This document shows, piece after piece, positions 43,376 to 52,098 of a DNA stretch of 64,000 bases. Position numbers and translations under genes: made by a program. A model generated the notes under the pieces. That model worked only from the letters and a program-made list of their open reading frames with translations, did no database searches and was not told the origin of the DNA. Each line of letters opens with the position of its first letter. The first letter of the stretch is position 1. This stretch comes from DASRHD01 sp035485575 (GTDB lineage Bacteria; Verrucomicrobiota; Verrucomicrobiia; Opitutales; Opitutaceae). The DNA lies in contig DATHNW010000014.1 of NCBI GenBank assembly GCA_035485575.1, positions 36,272 to 100,271 on the forward strand. The letters run 5' to 3'.

Positions 43376-43680
43376 TGAAGCACGACAGGGAGGTATTCTC
43401 CGTCACGCCGCCGCCGGCCTTGTTCTCCTGCAGGAGAATGCGCGGCGATGCCGGGGGATTGGAATTTTTTTTCGGCCTGCATTCCGGCGTGGGCTCGACG
43501 TTCGCCATTCATCTCCGAGCGCGATAGTGTGGAAGCTGTCGCGGGCGCCGTCGAAACCCATGGCCGGGCCGACCGAGGCGCTGCTTGCGGGGCTGTTCGC
43601 CTGCCCCGCAGGCAGATCGCCTGGTGGCCGCACGAAGCTCGCCAGTTTTGGCTTGAAGTGCTACACCGGATTGACGGAGT
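43372..43680 (+). pseudogene. Decayed N-terminal fragment of kdpD
   Basis: Conceptual translation in three frames recovers pieces colinear with the N-terminus of the intact KdpD at 44120. The frame from ATG 43372 gives LEFFFGLHSGVGSTFAI (intact: LKVFFGMCPGVGKTFAM) and stops at 43525-43527. Another frame gives VETHGR (43550-43567), a third gives EALLAGL (from 43575), and the second frame resumes with PRRQI (43604) and a later LE at the matching spacing. The Walker lysine is changed to Ser. Spacing differs from intact KdpD by only 1 codon over this region, so at least two small indels and a stop have accumulated. A perfect TTCTCCTGCAGGAGAA palindrome lies at 43423-43438. Confidence 0.75.
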
Positions 43681-43705
43681 GCACGACGGGCTTCGCACAG
43701 CATCC

Positions 43706-44086
43706 ATGTCAACGATGACCAAACTGTTTCGCGGTTTTAGCCTGCTCCTGTTCGTTTCAGCGCTGGGCGCCCTGGCCGTTCTTCTGGCCTCGGATGCCGC
43801 GCACGCGCTTCGTCTCACAATCTTCCATCAACAGTCGGGCGCGGTCGCTCTTATCCTGATCGGCGCGTCGTACGTTAGTCTTCAGTTGAGCTCTGGCGGG
43901 TCATGGAACGAAACAATTAAAGGCATTTTTCTCGGACTCGCCTTCATTTTATGGGGCGGCGAGCAATTTCTGCCCGCGAGCTGGGTGGTGACGCTCATGG
44001 ACAGCGCGGTCATCACGATCTTCGTGGTGGACCTGGGTCTGATTATTTTGGGCCGGCTGAAACGGTCGGATCAGCGGACCCCATAA
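43706..44086 (+). CDS. Kdp-operon small membrane protein, unknown
   Basis: The 126-aa protein (ATG 43706) has four hydrophobic segments: LLLFVSALGALAVLLAS, SGAVALILIGASYVSLQL, IKGIFLGLAFILWGGEQF and ITIFVVDLGLIIL. The open frame before 43706 is the kdpD remnant and is not part of it. It sits between kdpC and kdpD on the same strand, so it should be expressed with the ATPase. I do not know a function; modulation of the Kdp pump or sensor is only a guess from position. Confidence 0.7.
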   Translation: MSTMTKLFRGFSLLLFVSALGALAVLLASDAAHALRLTIFHQQSGAVALILIGASYVSLQLSSGGSWNETIKGIFLGLAFILWGGEQFLPASWVVTLMDSAVITIFVVDLGLIILGRLKRSDQRTP

Positions 44087-44119
44087 GCATCCCGCAAATG
44101 GCCCTTGTTGAAACATTCC

Positions 44120-46777
44120 ATGACTGAGAGCCGCCCCGATCCCGACGCATTGCTGGCCTCGCTCCATCGGGAAGAGGCGCGCGCCCGGCGCGGGCAGCTG
44201 AAGGTTTTCTTCGGCATGTGTCCCGGTGTCGGCAAAACGTTCGCGATGCTCCGCACCGCACAGAAGGAAATCCGCGATGAAGTGGATGCAGTGGTGGGGA
44301 TCGTCGAGACCCACGGCCGGGTCGAGACCGAGGCCTTGCTGGCCGGGCTGCCGGTGATTCCGCGCAAACAAATCTCCTACCGTGGCGCCACCATTGCTGA
44401 GATGGACCTCGAGGCGATCCTCGCGCGCCGGCCGAAGCTCGTGCTCGTGGATGAGCTGGCGCATACCAACGCACCCGGCTCGCGCCACCCGAAGCGCTGG
44501 CAGGACGTGGTCGAGCTGCTGGAAGCCGGCCTCGACGTTTACTCCACGCTCAACGTCCAGCACATCGAGTCACGGGCCGACGCTGTCCGGCAGATCACCG
44601 GCGCGCCCGTGCACGAGACCGTGCCCGACTCGGTACTCGATCTCGCCAATGAAATCGAGCTGATCGACCTGACGCCGTCCGCGCTCCGTGAGCGCCTGCA
44701 GGAGGGCAAGGTTTATCTCGGCGAACGCGCCGCGGCCGCGCGGGATAATTTTTTCAAGGAGGAGCACCTCACGGCGTTGCGCGAGCTCGCGCTGCGGTTC
44801 ACCGCCGAGCGCGTGGATCGGCAGCTGCGCGAAATGCGCGCCGGCGACGCGCGCCGCATCGTCTGGCGCAGCGGCGAAAGGCTGCTCGTGGCGGTCGGGC
44901 CGAGCCCGTTTTCCACCCAGCTGGTCCGCTGGACGCGGCGGATGTCCGCGGCCCTCGGCGCGCCCTGGCTCGCCGTTCACATCGAGACCTCGCGCACGCT
45001 TTCGCCGGAAGGGCAGCGGTTGCTGGATCAAAATCTTGCGCTGGCCCGCGAACTGGGGGCGGAGGTGGTCGTCACTCACGACGATGACATGGCGGCGGCG
45101 CTGGTGCGCGTGGCCCGGTCGCACAACGCCACGCAGATCGTCGTGGGCAAGCCGCGCGGCCAGCGCTGGCGCGATTGGTTGCGCGGCGGCTCGCTCGTGG
45201 ACCGGCTGGCCCGGCTGGGCGGCGAGATCGACATCTACATGGTGCCGGGCGAGGAGAAGAAACGGCGGAGCCTCCGCCTGGAGTGGGCAGGGCATTCCGG
45301 CCTGCAGGAGTATTTCACCGCGCTTGGCGCCATCGCGGGCGTCACGCTCGCGAGCTGGTTTCTTCCGGCCAACTACTACCTCTCCGTCGGCCTCGTGTAT
45401 TTGCTGGTGGTCATTCTGCTGAGCCTGAAGCTGGGCCGCGGCCCGGTTTTTGTCGCCGGCCTGTTGAGCGCGCTTACCTGGGATTATTTTTTCATCCCGC
45501 CGCGGTTCACCTTCATCATCACCAAGGTCGAGGATGCCTTGCTCTGCGGCACCTATCTCGTGGTCTCGCTGGTCGCGGGCCAGCTCACCGCCCGCATCCG
45601 TGCGCAATCGCGCAATGAAAGAATGCGCGAGGAGCGGGCCACCGCCCTGTTTCAACTCACGCGCGTGCTGGCCGGCGCGAAGACGCTCGATGACGCGGTC
45701 TTCGCCGCGTTGCGCCAGGCGGATGAGCTTTTCGATGCGCAAACCTCGCTGGCGCTGGCGGACGAGGGGGGCGGCACGCTCACGCCGCACTTTGCCGGCT
45801 CCTATGTGCTCGACGAAAAGGAGCACGGCGTGGCCGATTGGGCCTACCGCAACCGGCGCAATGCGGGCCGGTTTACGGACACCCTGCCGGGCAGCGTCGG
45901 TTATTACGTGCCGCTCGTGCGCGAGGACAACGCGGTGGGCGTGCTCGGCATCAAGCTGCCGCCCGACAAGACGCTCACGCTGGCACAGCGCGATCTGCTC
46001 GATGCTTTTGCCCGGCAGCTGGCGCTGAACGTCGAGCGCGAAAACCTGCGCGCGGCCGGCGAGCGCGAGAAGCTGCTGGTTGAGTCGGAGAAACTGCACC
46101 GGGTGCTGTTCGACAGCGTGTCCCACGAGCTGCATACGCCACTGGCGGTGATCTCGGCGGTCTTCGAAAACCTGAAGCAGGCCGACCCGGTGTTGCACGA
46201 CAGCCTCGTGCACGAAGGAGGCACCGCTGTTGCCCGGCTCAACCGGCTGGTCAAAAACCTGCTCGACCAGACCCGGCTGGAAAGCGGCGCGTTGCAGCCG
46301 CATCTGGTGTGGTGCGATGTCCACGATCTCGTGAAGGCGGCCATGGAGGACATGGGCGATGCGCTCGCCGGTCACCCCGTGGAAAGCATCGTGCCTGACG
46401 ACATGCCGCCGGTTTCCGCGGACTTTGCCCTGACCGAGCAGGTGCTGGCCAACCTGCTGCTGAACGCGGCCGTGCATACGCCTGCGGCCACGCCGATCTT
46501 TCTCACGGTCGGCCTCGATCGCGGCGGGCAGCGGGTGTTCTTCACCGTGGCCGACCGCGGTCCGGGCTTTCCGGCGGCGATGCGCGAGCGGCTGTTCAAG
46601 AAATTCGCGCGGGGCGACGCGGCCCGGGCCGGCGGCCTTGGACTGGGGCTGTCCATCGTGCGCGGCTTCATCACCGCCCAGGGCGGTGAAGTGGTGGTCG
46701 GCGAAAATCCCGGTGGCGGCGCGGTGATTACGATTTACCTTCCTCATTCGGCGCTTAAAGATACGCCGAAGGAATGA
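44120..46777 (+). CDS. kdpD: Osmosensitive K+ channel sensor histidine kinase KdpD
   Basis: The 885-aa sensor has, in order, the KdpD N-terminal domain with Walker A GVGKT (Lys39) and LVLVDELAHTNAPGSRH, and a universal-stress-like domain (about residues 250-370). A four-helix DUF4118 membrane region (about 400-500) and a GAF-like segment follow, then a histidine-kinase core with His669 in SVSHELHTP and the ATP-binding GLGLGLSIVRG. It senses low K+ or ionic change and phosphorylates KdpE, whose gene overlaps its stop by 4 nt. ATG 44120 is used; TTG 44105 is possible. Confidence 0.97.
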   Translation: MTESRPDPDALLASLHREEARARRGQLKVFFGMCPGVGKTFAMLRTAQKEIRDEVDAVVGIVETHGRVETEALLAGLPVIPRKQISYRGATIAEMDLEAILARRPKLVLVDELAHTNAPGSRHPKRWQDVVELLEAGLDVYSTLNVQHIESRADAVRQITGAPVHETVPDSVLDLANEIELIDLTPSALRERLQEGKVYLGERAAAARDNFFKEEHLTALRELALRFTAERVDRQLREMRAGDARRIVWRSGERLLVAVGPSPFSTQLVRWTRRMSAALGAPWLAVHIETSRTLSPEGQRLLDQNLALARELGAEVVVTHDDDMAAALVRVARSHNATQIVVGKPRGQRWRDWLRGGSLVDRLARLGGEIDIYMVPGEEKKRRSLRLEWAGHSGLQEYFTALGAIAGVTLASWFLPANYYLSVGLVYLLVVILLSLKLGRGPVFVAGLLSALTWDYFFIPPRFTFIITKVEDALLCGTYLVVSLVAGQLTARIRAQSRNERMREERATALFQLTRVLAGAKTLDDAVFAALRQADELFDAQTSLALADEGGGTLTPHFAGSYVLDEKEHGVADWAYRNRRNAGRFTDTLPGSVGYYVPLVREDNAVGVLGIKLPPDKTLTLAQRDLLDAFARQLALNVERENLRAAGEREKLLVESEKLHRVLFDSVSHELHTPLAVISAVFENLKQADPVLHDSLVHEGGTAVARLNRLVKNLLDQTRLESGALQPHLVWCDVHDLVKAAMEDMGDALAGHPVESIVPDDMPPVSADFALTEQVLANLLLNAAVHTPAATPIFLTVGLDRGGQRVFFTVADRGPGFPAAMRERLFKKFARGDAARAGGLGLGLSIVRGFITAQGGEVVVGENPGGGAVITIYLPHSALKDTPKE

Positions 46778-47469
46778 CCAAAATCCACCGGCCCAAGGTG
46801 CTCGTCATCGACGACGAAATTCAGATTCGCCGGCTTTTGCGGGTCACGCTGGAATCGGGCGGTTACGATGTGCATGAGGCGGAAACCGGACAGCTCGGTC
46901 TGACCGAAGCCGCGGGCGTGCGGCCTGAGGGCATCGTGCTCGATCTCGGGCTGCCTGATCTCGATGGCAAAGAGGTTTTGCGGCGGCTACGCGAGTGGTC
47001 GCAAACGCCGGTGCTCGTGCTCACCGTACGCGACAGCGAGCGGGAGACGATCGCCGCGCTCGACGCCGGTGCAGATGACTACCTGACCAAGCCTTTCCGC
47101 GGGTTGGAACTGCTCGCTCGTCTGCGGGCCGTGCTGCGCCGGACGCAGCCGGCCAATGCCGAGGCGGTGGTGCGCTTCGGCGCGGTGGAAATCGATTTTG
47201 TGGCGCATCTCGTCCGCCGTGATGGCAAGGAAGTGAAGCTCTCGGCCAAGGAATACGACCTGCTACGCTATCTCGCCCTGCATCGCGGTCGCGTGGTCAC
47301 GCACCGGCAGATCCTGCGTGAACTCTGGGGTGCGAACGCCGAGGAGAACACTCATTACCTATGGGTGTACACGACGCATCTGCGGCAAAAACTCGAAGAC
47401 AATCCACATGAGCCCAAATATCTGAAAACCGAGGCCGGTATCGGGTACCGGCTGGACGTCGAGGGCTAG
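46774..47469 (+). CDS. kdpE: Response regulator KdpE
   Basis: The 231-aa protein is an OmpR/PhoB-type regulator. The receiver domain has the phosphoacceptor Asp57 in VLDLGLPDLDG and the conserved Lys in YLTKPFRG. It is followed by a winged-helix DNA-binding domain (LSAKEYDLLRYLALHRGRVVTH, WVYTTHLRQKLE). It overlaps kdpD by ATGA. The candidate targets are the tandem 11-bp repeats at 37368 and 38711. Confidence 0.96.
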   Translation: MTKIHRPKVLVIDDEIQIRRLLRVTLESGGYDVHEAETGQLGLTEAAGVRPEGIVLDLGLPDLDGKEVLRRLREWSQTPVLVLTVRDSERETIAALDAGADDYLTKPFRGLELLARLRAVLRRTQPANAEAVVRFGAVEIDFVAHLVRRDGKEVKLSAKEYDLLRYLALHRGRVVTHRQILRELWGANAEENTHYLWVYTTHLRQKLEDNPHEPKYLKTEAGIGYRLDVEG

Positions 47470-47550
47470 CGTGATTTTCGCGTTCTGGCACAAACTGTCG
47501 CATCTAACTGGGTACCAACGACCGTTGGCCAACCCCGCTTGACAGCTGGC

Positions 47551-47720
47551 GCCGTTTTGCTTCTCTCCCCGACTTTCGCAGCCTAAGTCGCGTTTCCTTC
47601 CTGAAGCGCGACGCGGAGGAACCAACCCCCGGAGCAATCCGGGGAGGGGCAAACGGCGCCGGGTAACCGGAGGCCGCGGTCACTTCCTCGACCGAGCCCG
47701 TCAGCTAACTTCGTCGGCAT
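47551..47720 (+). ncRNA. c-di-AMP riboswitch (ydaO/yuaA type)
   Basis: The region after kdpE has the hallmarks of the ydaO family: GCCGTTT (47551-47557) pairing with AAACGGC (47651-47657), the conserved GGAGGAACC (47615-47623), and the 3' block CCGAGCCCGTCAGCTAAC (47692-47709). A TTGACA lies upstream at 47539-47544. A GCGGGC/GCCCGC hairpin (47790-47807), between riboswitch and start codon, may be part of the expression platform. Known members switch off downstream potassium or cell-wall genes when c-di-AMP is high. Here the gene controlled is a KimA-like transporter. Confidence 0.9.
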
Positions 47721-47831
47721 CTGGAAGGGCGATCCTCTGGGCCCGCATGCGCGGATACTCACGATTTCCCCAAGTCTAACTTGCGGTGGGCGGGCTCAAC
47801 GGCCCGCGCGCCGCACTTCTCGGAGATCGAC

Positions 47832-49772
47832 ATGCGCATCAAACACCTGTTGCTGGGCAAACCGCGGGACGTCCATGACCCGCACCTGTTCCATAAAATC
47901 TCGCTCATCGCGTTCCTCGCGTGGGTGGGTCTCGGCGCCGACGGGCTGAGTTCGTCGGCCTACGGCCCGGACGAGGCCTTTCGCGCCATTCTTGACCACC
48001 GTTATCTTGCGGTCGCGCTCGCGCTGGCGACAGCCGGCACGGTCTTCATCATCTCGCTCGCCTACAGCCGGCTCATCGAGCACTTTCCGGCGGGCGGCGG
48101 CGGTTACGTGGTCGCCACAAAACTGCTCGGGCCGTCGTGGGGTGTCATCTCCGGTTGTGCGCTGCTGGTCGACTACGTGCTGACCATCACGACGTCGATG
48201 GCGGCGGCGGTGGATCAGGTTTTCAGCTTCATCCCGCCGCACTATGCGCACCTGAAGCTGGGCATCGAGTGCGCCCTCATCGTCGTGCTCATCCTCCTCA
48301 ACCTGCGCGGGGTGAAGGAATCGGTGGCGGTGGTGGTGCCGATTTTCATGCTGTTCATCGTCACGCATGCAATCGTGCTCGTGGGCTGCCTTGTGATGCA
48401 CGGCCATAACCTGCCGGCGATGGCGGGACAGCTCAGCGACGGACTGCGGAGCGATTACCACCAGCTCGGCCTGTGGGCGATTTTCCTGATTTTCATGAAC
48501 GCGTACTCGCGCGGCGCGGGCACCTACACGGGCATCGAGGCGGTGTCCAACGGCGTGCCCATCATGCGCGAGCCGCGGGTGGCGACGGCCAAGCGCACGA
48601 TGCTCTACATGGCGGCCTCGCTCGCGATCACCGCGGGCGGCATCCTCCTCTGTTATGTGCTGGTGAACGCTGCGCCCGAAGAGGGCAAGACGCTGAACGC
48701 CGTCCTGATCGAGCGGCTCGGGTTCGGCTCGTGGTTTGTGGTGCTTTCGCTGGTCGCGGAGGGCGGGTTGCTGTTCGTGGCCGCGCAGACCGGCTTCATC
48801 GACGGTCCGCGCGTGATGGCGAACATGTCGCTCGACGGCTGGCTGCCGCACCGGTTCAGCGTGTTGTCGGAGCGGCTGACGATGCATTACGGTGTGCTGC
48901 TCATCGGCGGCGCATCCATCATGAGCCTGTTTTACACCGGCGGTGATGTGACCGCGCTGGTGACGATGTATTCGATCAATGTCTTCGTGACCTTCTCGCT
49001 TTCACAGCTCGGCATGTGCCGCTTCTGGATCGCCAAGCGCCGGGAGGAAAGCGCGGCGTGGCTCCGTCCGCTGCTGCTGCACAGCGTGGCGCTGACGCTC
49101 TGTGCCCTCATCCTCATCATGGTCGTGGTCGAGAAATTCACCGAGGGTGGCTGGATGACGCTGCTCGTCACCTCGGCGCTCATCGGGCTCTGCTGGCTGA
49201 TCCGCCGGCATTACCGCGACGTGCAGGCACGCCTGCGGCACCTTTCGGAAATCCTGGTCGACCTGCCGAAATCCTCGCACGTCGCGCCGGCCGACGCGGT
49301 GCTTGATCCGGCGCAGCCGACTGCGGTGATGCTCGTGGCGGCCTACAGCGGCCTGGGCGTCCATTCATTGCTGGCGGTGTTGCGCACGTTTCCACGGCAT
49401 TACAAGCAGGTCGTCTTCGCGTCGGTGGGCGTGCTCGATTCGGGCAACTTCAAGGGGGCGGAGGAGGTGGAGCACCTCGAGGTGAAGGTACGCGCCGACC
49501 TCGAAAAATATTGCGAGCTGGCGCGCGGGCTCGGCCTGCCCGCGGCCTTCCGGCTGGGCAGCGGCATCGACCCGGTGTCCGAGGCGGTGAAACTGTGCGA
49601 GGGAATCGCGGGGGAATTTCCGCGCGCGGTGTTTTTCGGCGGCAAGCTCATCTTCCAACGCGAGACGTGGTGGGGCCGAGTGCTGCACAACGAGACGGCC
49701 TTTGCCATCCAGCGCCGCCTGCAATGGCTCGGCCGGCCGATGCTGGTGCTGCCCGTGCGCGTCGGCGGATGA
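47832..49772 (+). CDS. KimA-like APC-family transporter (predicted K+ importer)
   Basis: The 646-aa protein has about 12 membrane helices of the amino-acid/polyamine permease fold, starting with SLIAFLAWVGLGADGLSSSAYGPDEAF and AGGGGYVVATKLLGPSWG. A cytoplasmic C-terminal domain of about 160 residues follows. This architecture and the upstream c-di-AMP riboswitch match KimA (formerly YdaO), a high-affinity K+/H+ symporter. ATG 47832 is used, with GGAG upstream; an earlier start at 47781 would overlap the expression platform. Together with kdp it makes this region a potassium-uptake locus. Confidence 0.85.
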   Translation: MRIKHLLLGKPRDVHDPHLFHKISLIAFLAWVGLGADGLSSSAYGPDEAFRAILDHRYLAVALALATAGTVFIISLAYSRLIEHFPAGGGGYVVATKLLGPSWGVISGCALLVDYVLTITTSMAAAVDQVFSFIPPHYAHLKLGIECALIVVLILLNLRGVKESVAVVVPIFMLFIVTHAIVLVGCLVMHGHNLPAMAGQLSDGLRSDYHQLGLWAIFLIFMNAYSRGAGTYTGIEAVSNGVPIMREPRVATAKRTMLYMAASLAITAGGILLCYVLVNAAPEEGKTLNAVLIERLGFGSWFVVLSLVAEGGLLFVAAQTGFIDGPRVMANMSLDGWLPHRFSVLSERLTMHYGVLLIGGASIMSLFYTGGDVTALVTMYSINVFVTFSLSQLGMCRFWIAKRREESAAWLRPLLLHSVALTLCALILIMVVVEKFTEGGWMTLLVTSALIGLCWLIRRHYRDVQARLRHLSEILVDLPKSSHVAPADAVLDPAQPTAVMLVAAYSGLGVHSLLAVLRTFPRHYKQVVFASVGVLDSGNFKGAEEVEHLEVKVRADLEKYCELARGLGLPAAFRLGSGIDPVSEAVKLCEGIAGEFPRAVFFGGKLIFQRETWWGRVLHNETAFAIQRRLQWLGRPMLVLPVRVGG

Positions 49773-49775
49773 GCC

Positions 49776-51968
49776 TCAGGTGGCCGGTGCCGTGGCCGTC
49801 CGCACTCGCTGGGCGGCCGCGGCCATGAAATAGTTCTGCGCGGAAAACGACGGCTCGCCCTCGGCCCGTGGCAGCGGCAGGTAGGCGCCGTTGGCCTGCA
49901 GCAGGCGGGCGCCGTCGTTGTCCTGCAGCTCCATCGAGAGGAGATCGTCGGTGAGGCGGCGGCGCAGATCGGGATCGTCGATGGGGAAGAGCACCTCGAT
50001 GCGGCGGAAAAAATTACGTGGCATCCAGTCGGCGCTGCCGGCCAGGACGAGCGGCTCGCCGCCGTGGTTTTCAAAATAGAAGACGCGCGCGTGCTCGAGA
50101 AAGCGGCCGACGATCGAGCGCACGCGGATGTTTTCGCTGAGCCCGCGCACGCCGGGCACAAGGCAGCAGATGCCGCGCACGATGAGGTCGATCTGCACGC
50201 CGGCCTGCGAGGCGGTGTAGAGGTTGTCGATGGTGGCTTTGTCCACGAGTGAGTTCATCTTGACCAGGATGCGCGCGGGCTGGCCGGCGGCGGCGTGGGC
50301 GGCCTCGCGCTGGATCAGCTCCTGCAGGCGCGGGTGCAGGTTGAACGGCGCGACGAGCAGGTGGTTGAACTCCGGTGCGCGGCTGAAGCCGGTGAGCGAG
50401 TTGAAGAGGCTGGCGACGTCGGCGGTGATGTGCGCGCGGCTGGTGAAGAGGCTGAGGTCGCTGTAGAGGCGCGCGGTGCGCGGGTTGTAGTTGCCCGTGC
50501 CGAGGTGTGCGTAGTGGCGCAGGGCGGTGCCTTCGCGGCGGACGACGAGGCAGAGCTTGCAGTGGGTCTTGTGGCCGACGAGGCCGTAGACGACGTGCAC
50601 GCCGGCCTCCTCGAGCTGGCGGGCCCACTGGATGTTGTTGGCCTCGTCGAAGCGGGCCTTCAGTTCGACCAGCGCGGTGACCTGCTTGCCATTGCGCGAG
50701 GCCTCGATGAGAGCGCGCACGATCGGCGAGTCACCGCTCGTGCGGTAGAGCGTCTGCTTGAGGGCGAAAACCTGGGGATCGCGCGCGGCCTGCTCGACAA
50801 ACTCGACGACGGGCGTGAAGGCGTCGTAGGGGTGATGCAGGAGCACGTCCTGCGCGCGCAGCGTCTCGAAGACGATGGAAATGTGGCGTAGCGGCGAGAC
50901 GTTGACGGGCGAGAATGGCGGGTACTTCAGCTCCGGCCGGTCGATGTCGTAAAGGCTCATCAAGCGCATGAGGTTGAGCGGGCCGTTGAGCCGGAAGACG
51001 TATTCGTGCGAGAGACCGAGGTGGTCGCAAAGCGTGCTGAAGATGGGTTCGTTCACGCCCTCCTCGATTTCCAGCCGCACGGCGGCGCCGCGGCGGAGAT
51101 TGCGCAATTCTTCTTCGATTTTCTTGAGTAGGTTTTCCGCCTCTTCCTCGTCAATGTAAAGGTCGCTGTTGCGCGTGACGCGGAAGGCCTGCGCGCCGGT
51201 CACGGTGTAGCCTGGGAACAGCTGGCCGGCGCAGAGCTTGATGATGTCGCTGAGGAAAATGTACCGCTGCGGGCTGCTTTTCGACGGCTCGATGTTGACC
51301 AGGCGCGGCAGGATCCGCGGCACGGGCAGGATGGCGATCATGTTCTCGACCTCGGGCGTCGACGGGTTGTCGAGCGAAACGACGACGTTGTGGGTCTTGT
51401 TGCCGAGCTGCGGAAACGGATGGGACTGGTCGAGCGCCAGCGGGGTGAGCACGGGAAAAACCTGCTCCTGAAAGTAGGTCTTCACCCAGTTTAGCTCCGA
51501 GCGGCTCAACTCGGGAGCGGTCTTGAAAACGATGCCCTCCGCTGCCAGCGCCGGCACGAGCTGGTCCTGCCAGCATCGGTACTGGTCCTCGACGAGGGAG
51601 GCGACGACGGAGTGGATGCGGCGGAGCTGTTCGCGCGGGCCGAGGCCGTCGATGCTCGGCTCGGTCACGCCGCCATCCACCTGCTGGATGATGCCGGCGA
51701 CGCGGATCTCAAAAAATTCGTCGAGATTGGAGCTGACGATGGCGAGGAACTTCACCCGCTCGAGCAGCGGAATCCGGTCGTTTTGTGCGAGTTCGAGCAC
51801 GCGGCGCTCGAAGGCGAGCCAGGAAAGCTCGCGGTTGAAATAGGCGGCCTTGTGGGCCTGCGGCAGGTTCCCGGCGGCCGGTTCAACGGGCGTGGCCGGC
51901 GCGGACACCCCGTTCACTGAGGCAGCGGCGGCAGGCGGGGCGGAAACTTTGCTGGTGCGCTTGGCCAT
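49776..51968 (-). CDS. ppk1: Polyphosphate kinase 1
   Basis: The 730-aa enzyme polymerises the gamma-phosphate of ATP into polyphosphate. ATG 51968 (MAKRTSKVSAPP) is preferred over the frame start at 52166. PPK1 landmarks are YFNRELSWLAFERRVLELA near residue 40, LDQSHPFPQLGNKTHNV, HHPYDAFTPVVEF, RFDEANNIQWARQLEEAGVHVVYGL and HYAHLGTGNYN, the last holding the autophosphorylated histidine region. A low-complexity Ala/Pro N-terminus precedes the domain. It converges on the KimA-like gene, with 3 nt between stops. Potassium and phosphate stores are physiologically linked, but co-regulation is not shown here. Confidence 0.96.
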   Translation of the reverse strand: MAKRTSKVSAPPAAAASVNGVSAPATPVEPAAGNLPQAHKAAYFNRELSWLAFERRVLELAQNDRIPLLERVKFLAIVSSNLDEFFEIRVAGIIQQVDGGVTEPSIDGLGPREQLRRIHSVVASLVEDQYRCWQDQLVPALAAEGIVFKTAPELSRSELNWVKTYFQEQVFPVLTPLALDQSHPFPQLGNKTHNVVVSLDNPSTPEVENMIAILPVPRILPRLVNIEPSKSSPQRYIFLSDIIKLCAGQLFPGYTVTGAQAFRVTRNSDLYIDEEEAENLLKKIEEELRNLRRGAAVRLEIEEGVNEPIFSTLCDHLGLSHEYVFRLNGPLNLMRLMSLYDIDRPELKYPPFSPVNVSPLRHISIVFETLRAQDVLLHHPYDAFTPVVEFVEQAARDPQVFALKQTLYRTSGDSPIVRALIEASRNGKQVTALVELKARFDEANNIQWARQLEEAGVHVVYGLVGHKTHCKLCLVVRREGTALRHYAHLGTGNYNPRTARLYSDLSLFTSRAHITADVASLFNSLTGFSRAPEFNHLLVAPFNLHPRLQELIQREAAHAAAGQPARILVKMNSLVDKATIDNLYTASQAGVQIDLIVRGICCLVPGVRGLSENIRVRSIVGRFLEHARVFYFENHGGEPLVLAGSADWMPRNFFRRIEVLFPIDDPDLRRRLTDDLLSMELQDNDGARLLQANGAYLPLPRAEGEPSFSAQNYFMAAAAQRVRTATAPAT

Positions 51969-52098
51969 TGGAAACGAACGGTGTAAAAGGCAAGAATGAC
52001 AAAAATAGGCGCCGGCAGGCCTCGAAACGAGGTTTTTGTGGCGCTTTTCAAAAATGTAACATGCGAGAAAGCACCACCCTGGCAAACTCGGCGGTGGC

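Noticed and set aside
44570..46747. 725-aa antisense open frame across kdpD
   Set aside because: Arg/His-rich composition, no motifs, and fully overlapped by a clear kdpD gene; a product of high GC content. The same applies to the long frames opposite the GH28, DUF5703, tricorn and lnt genes.
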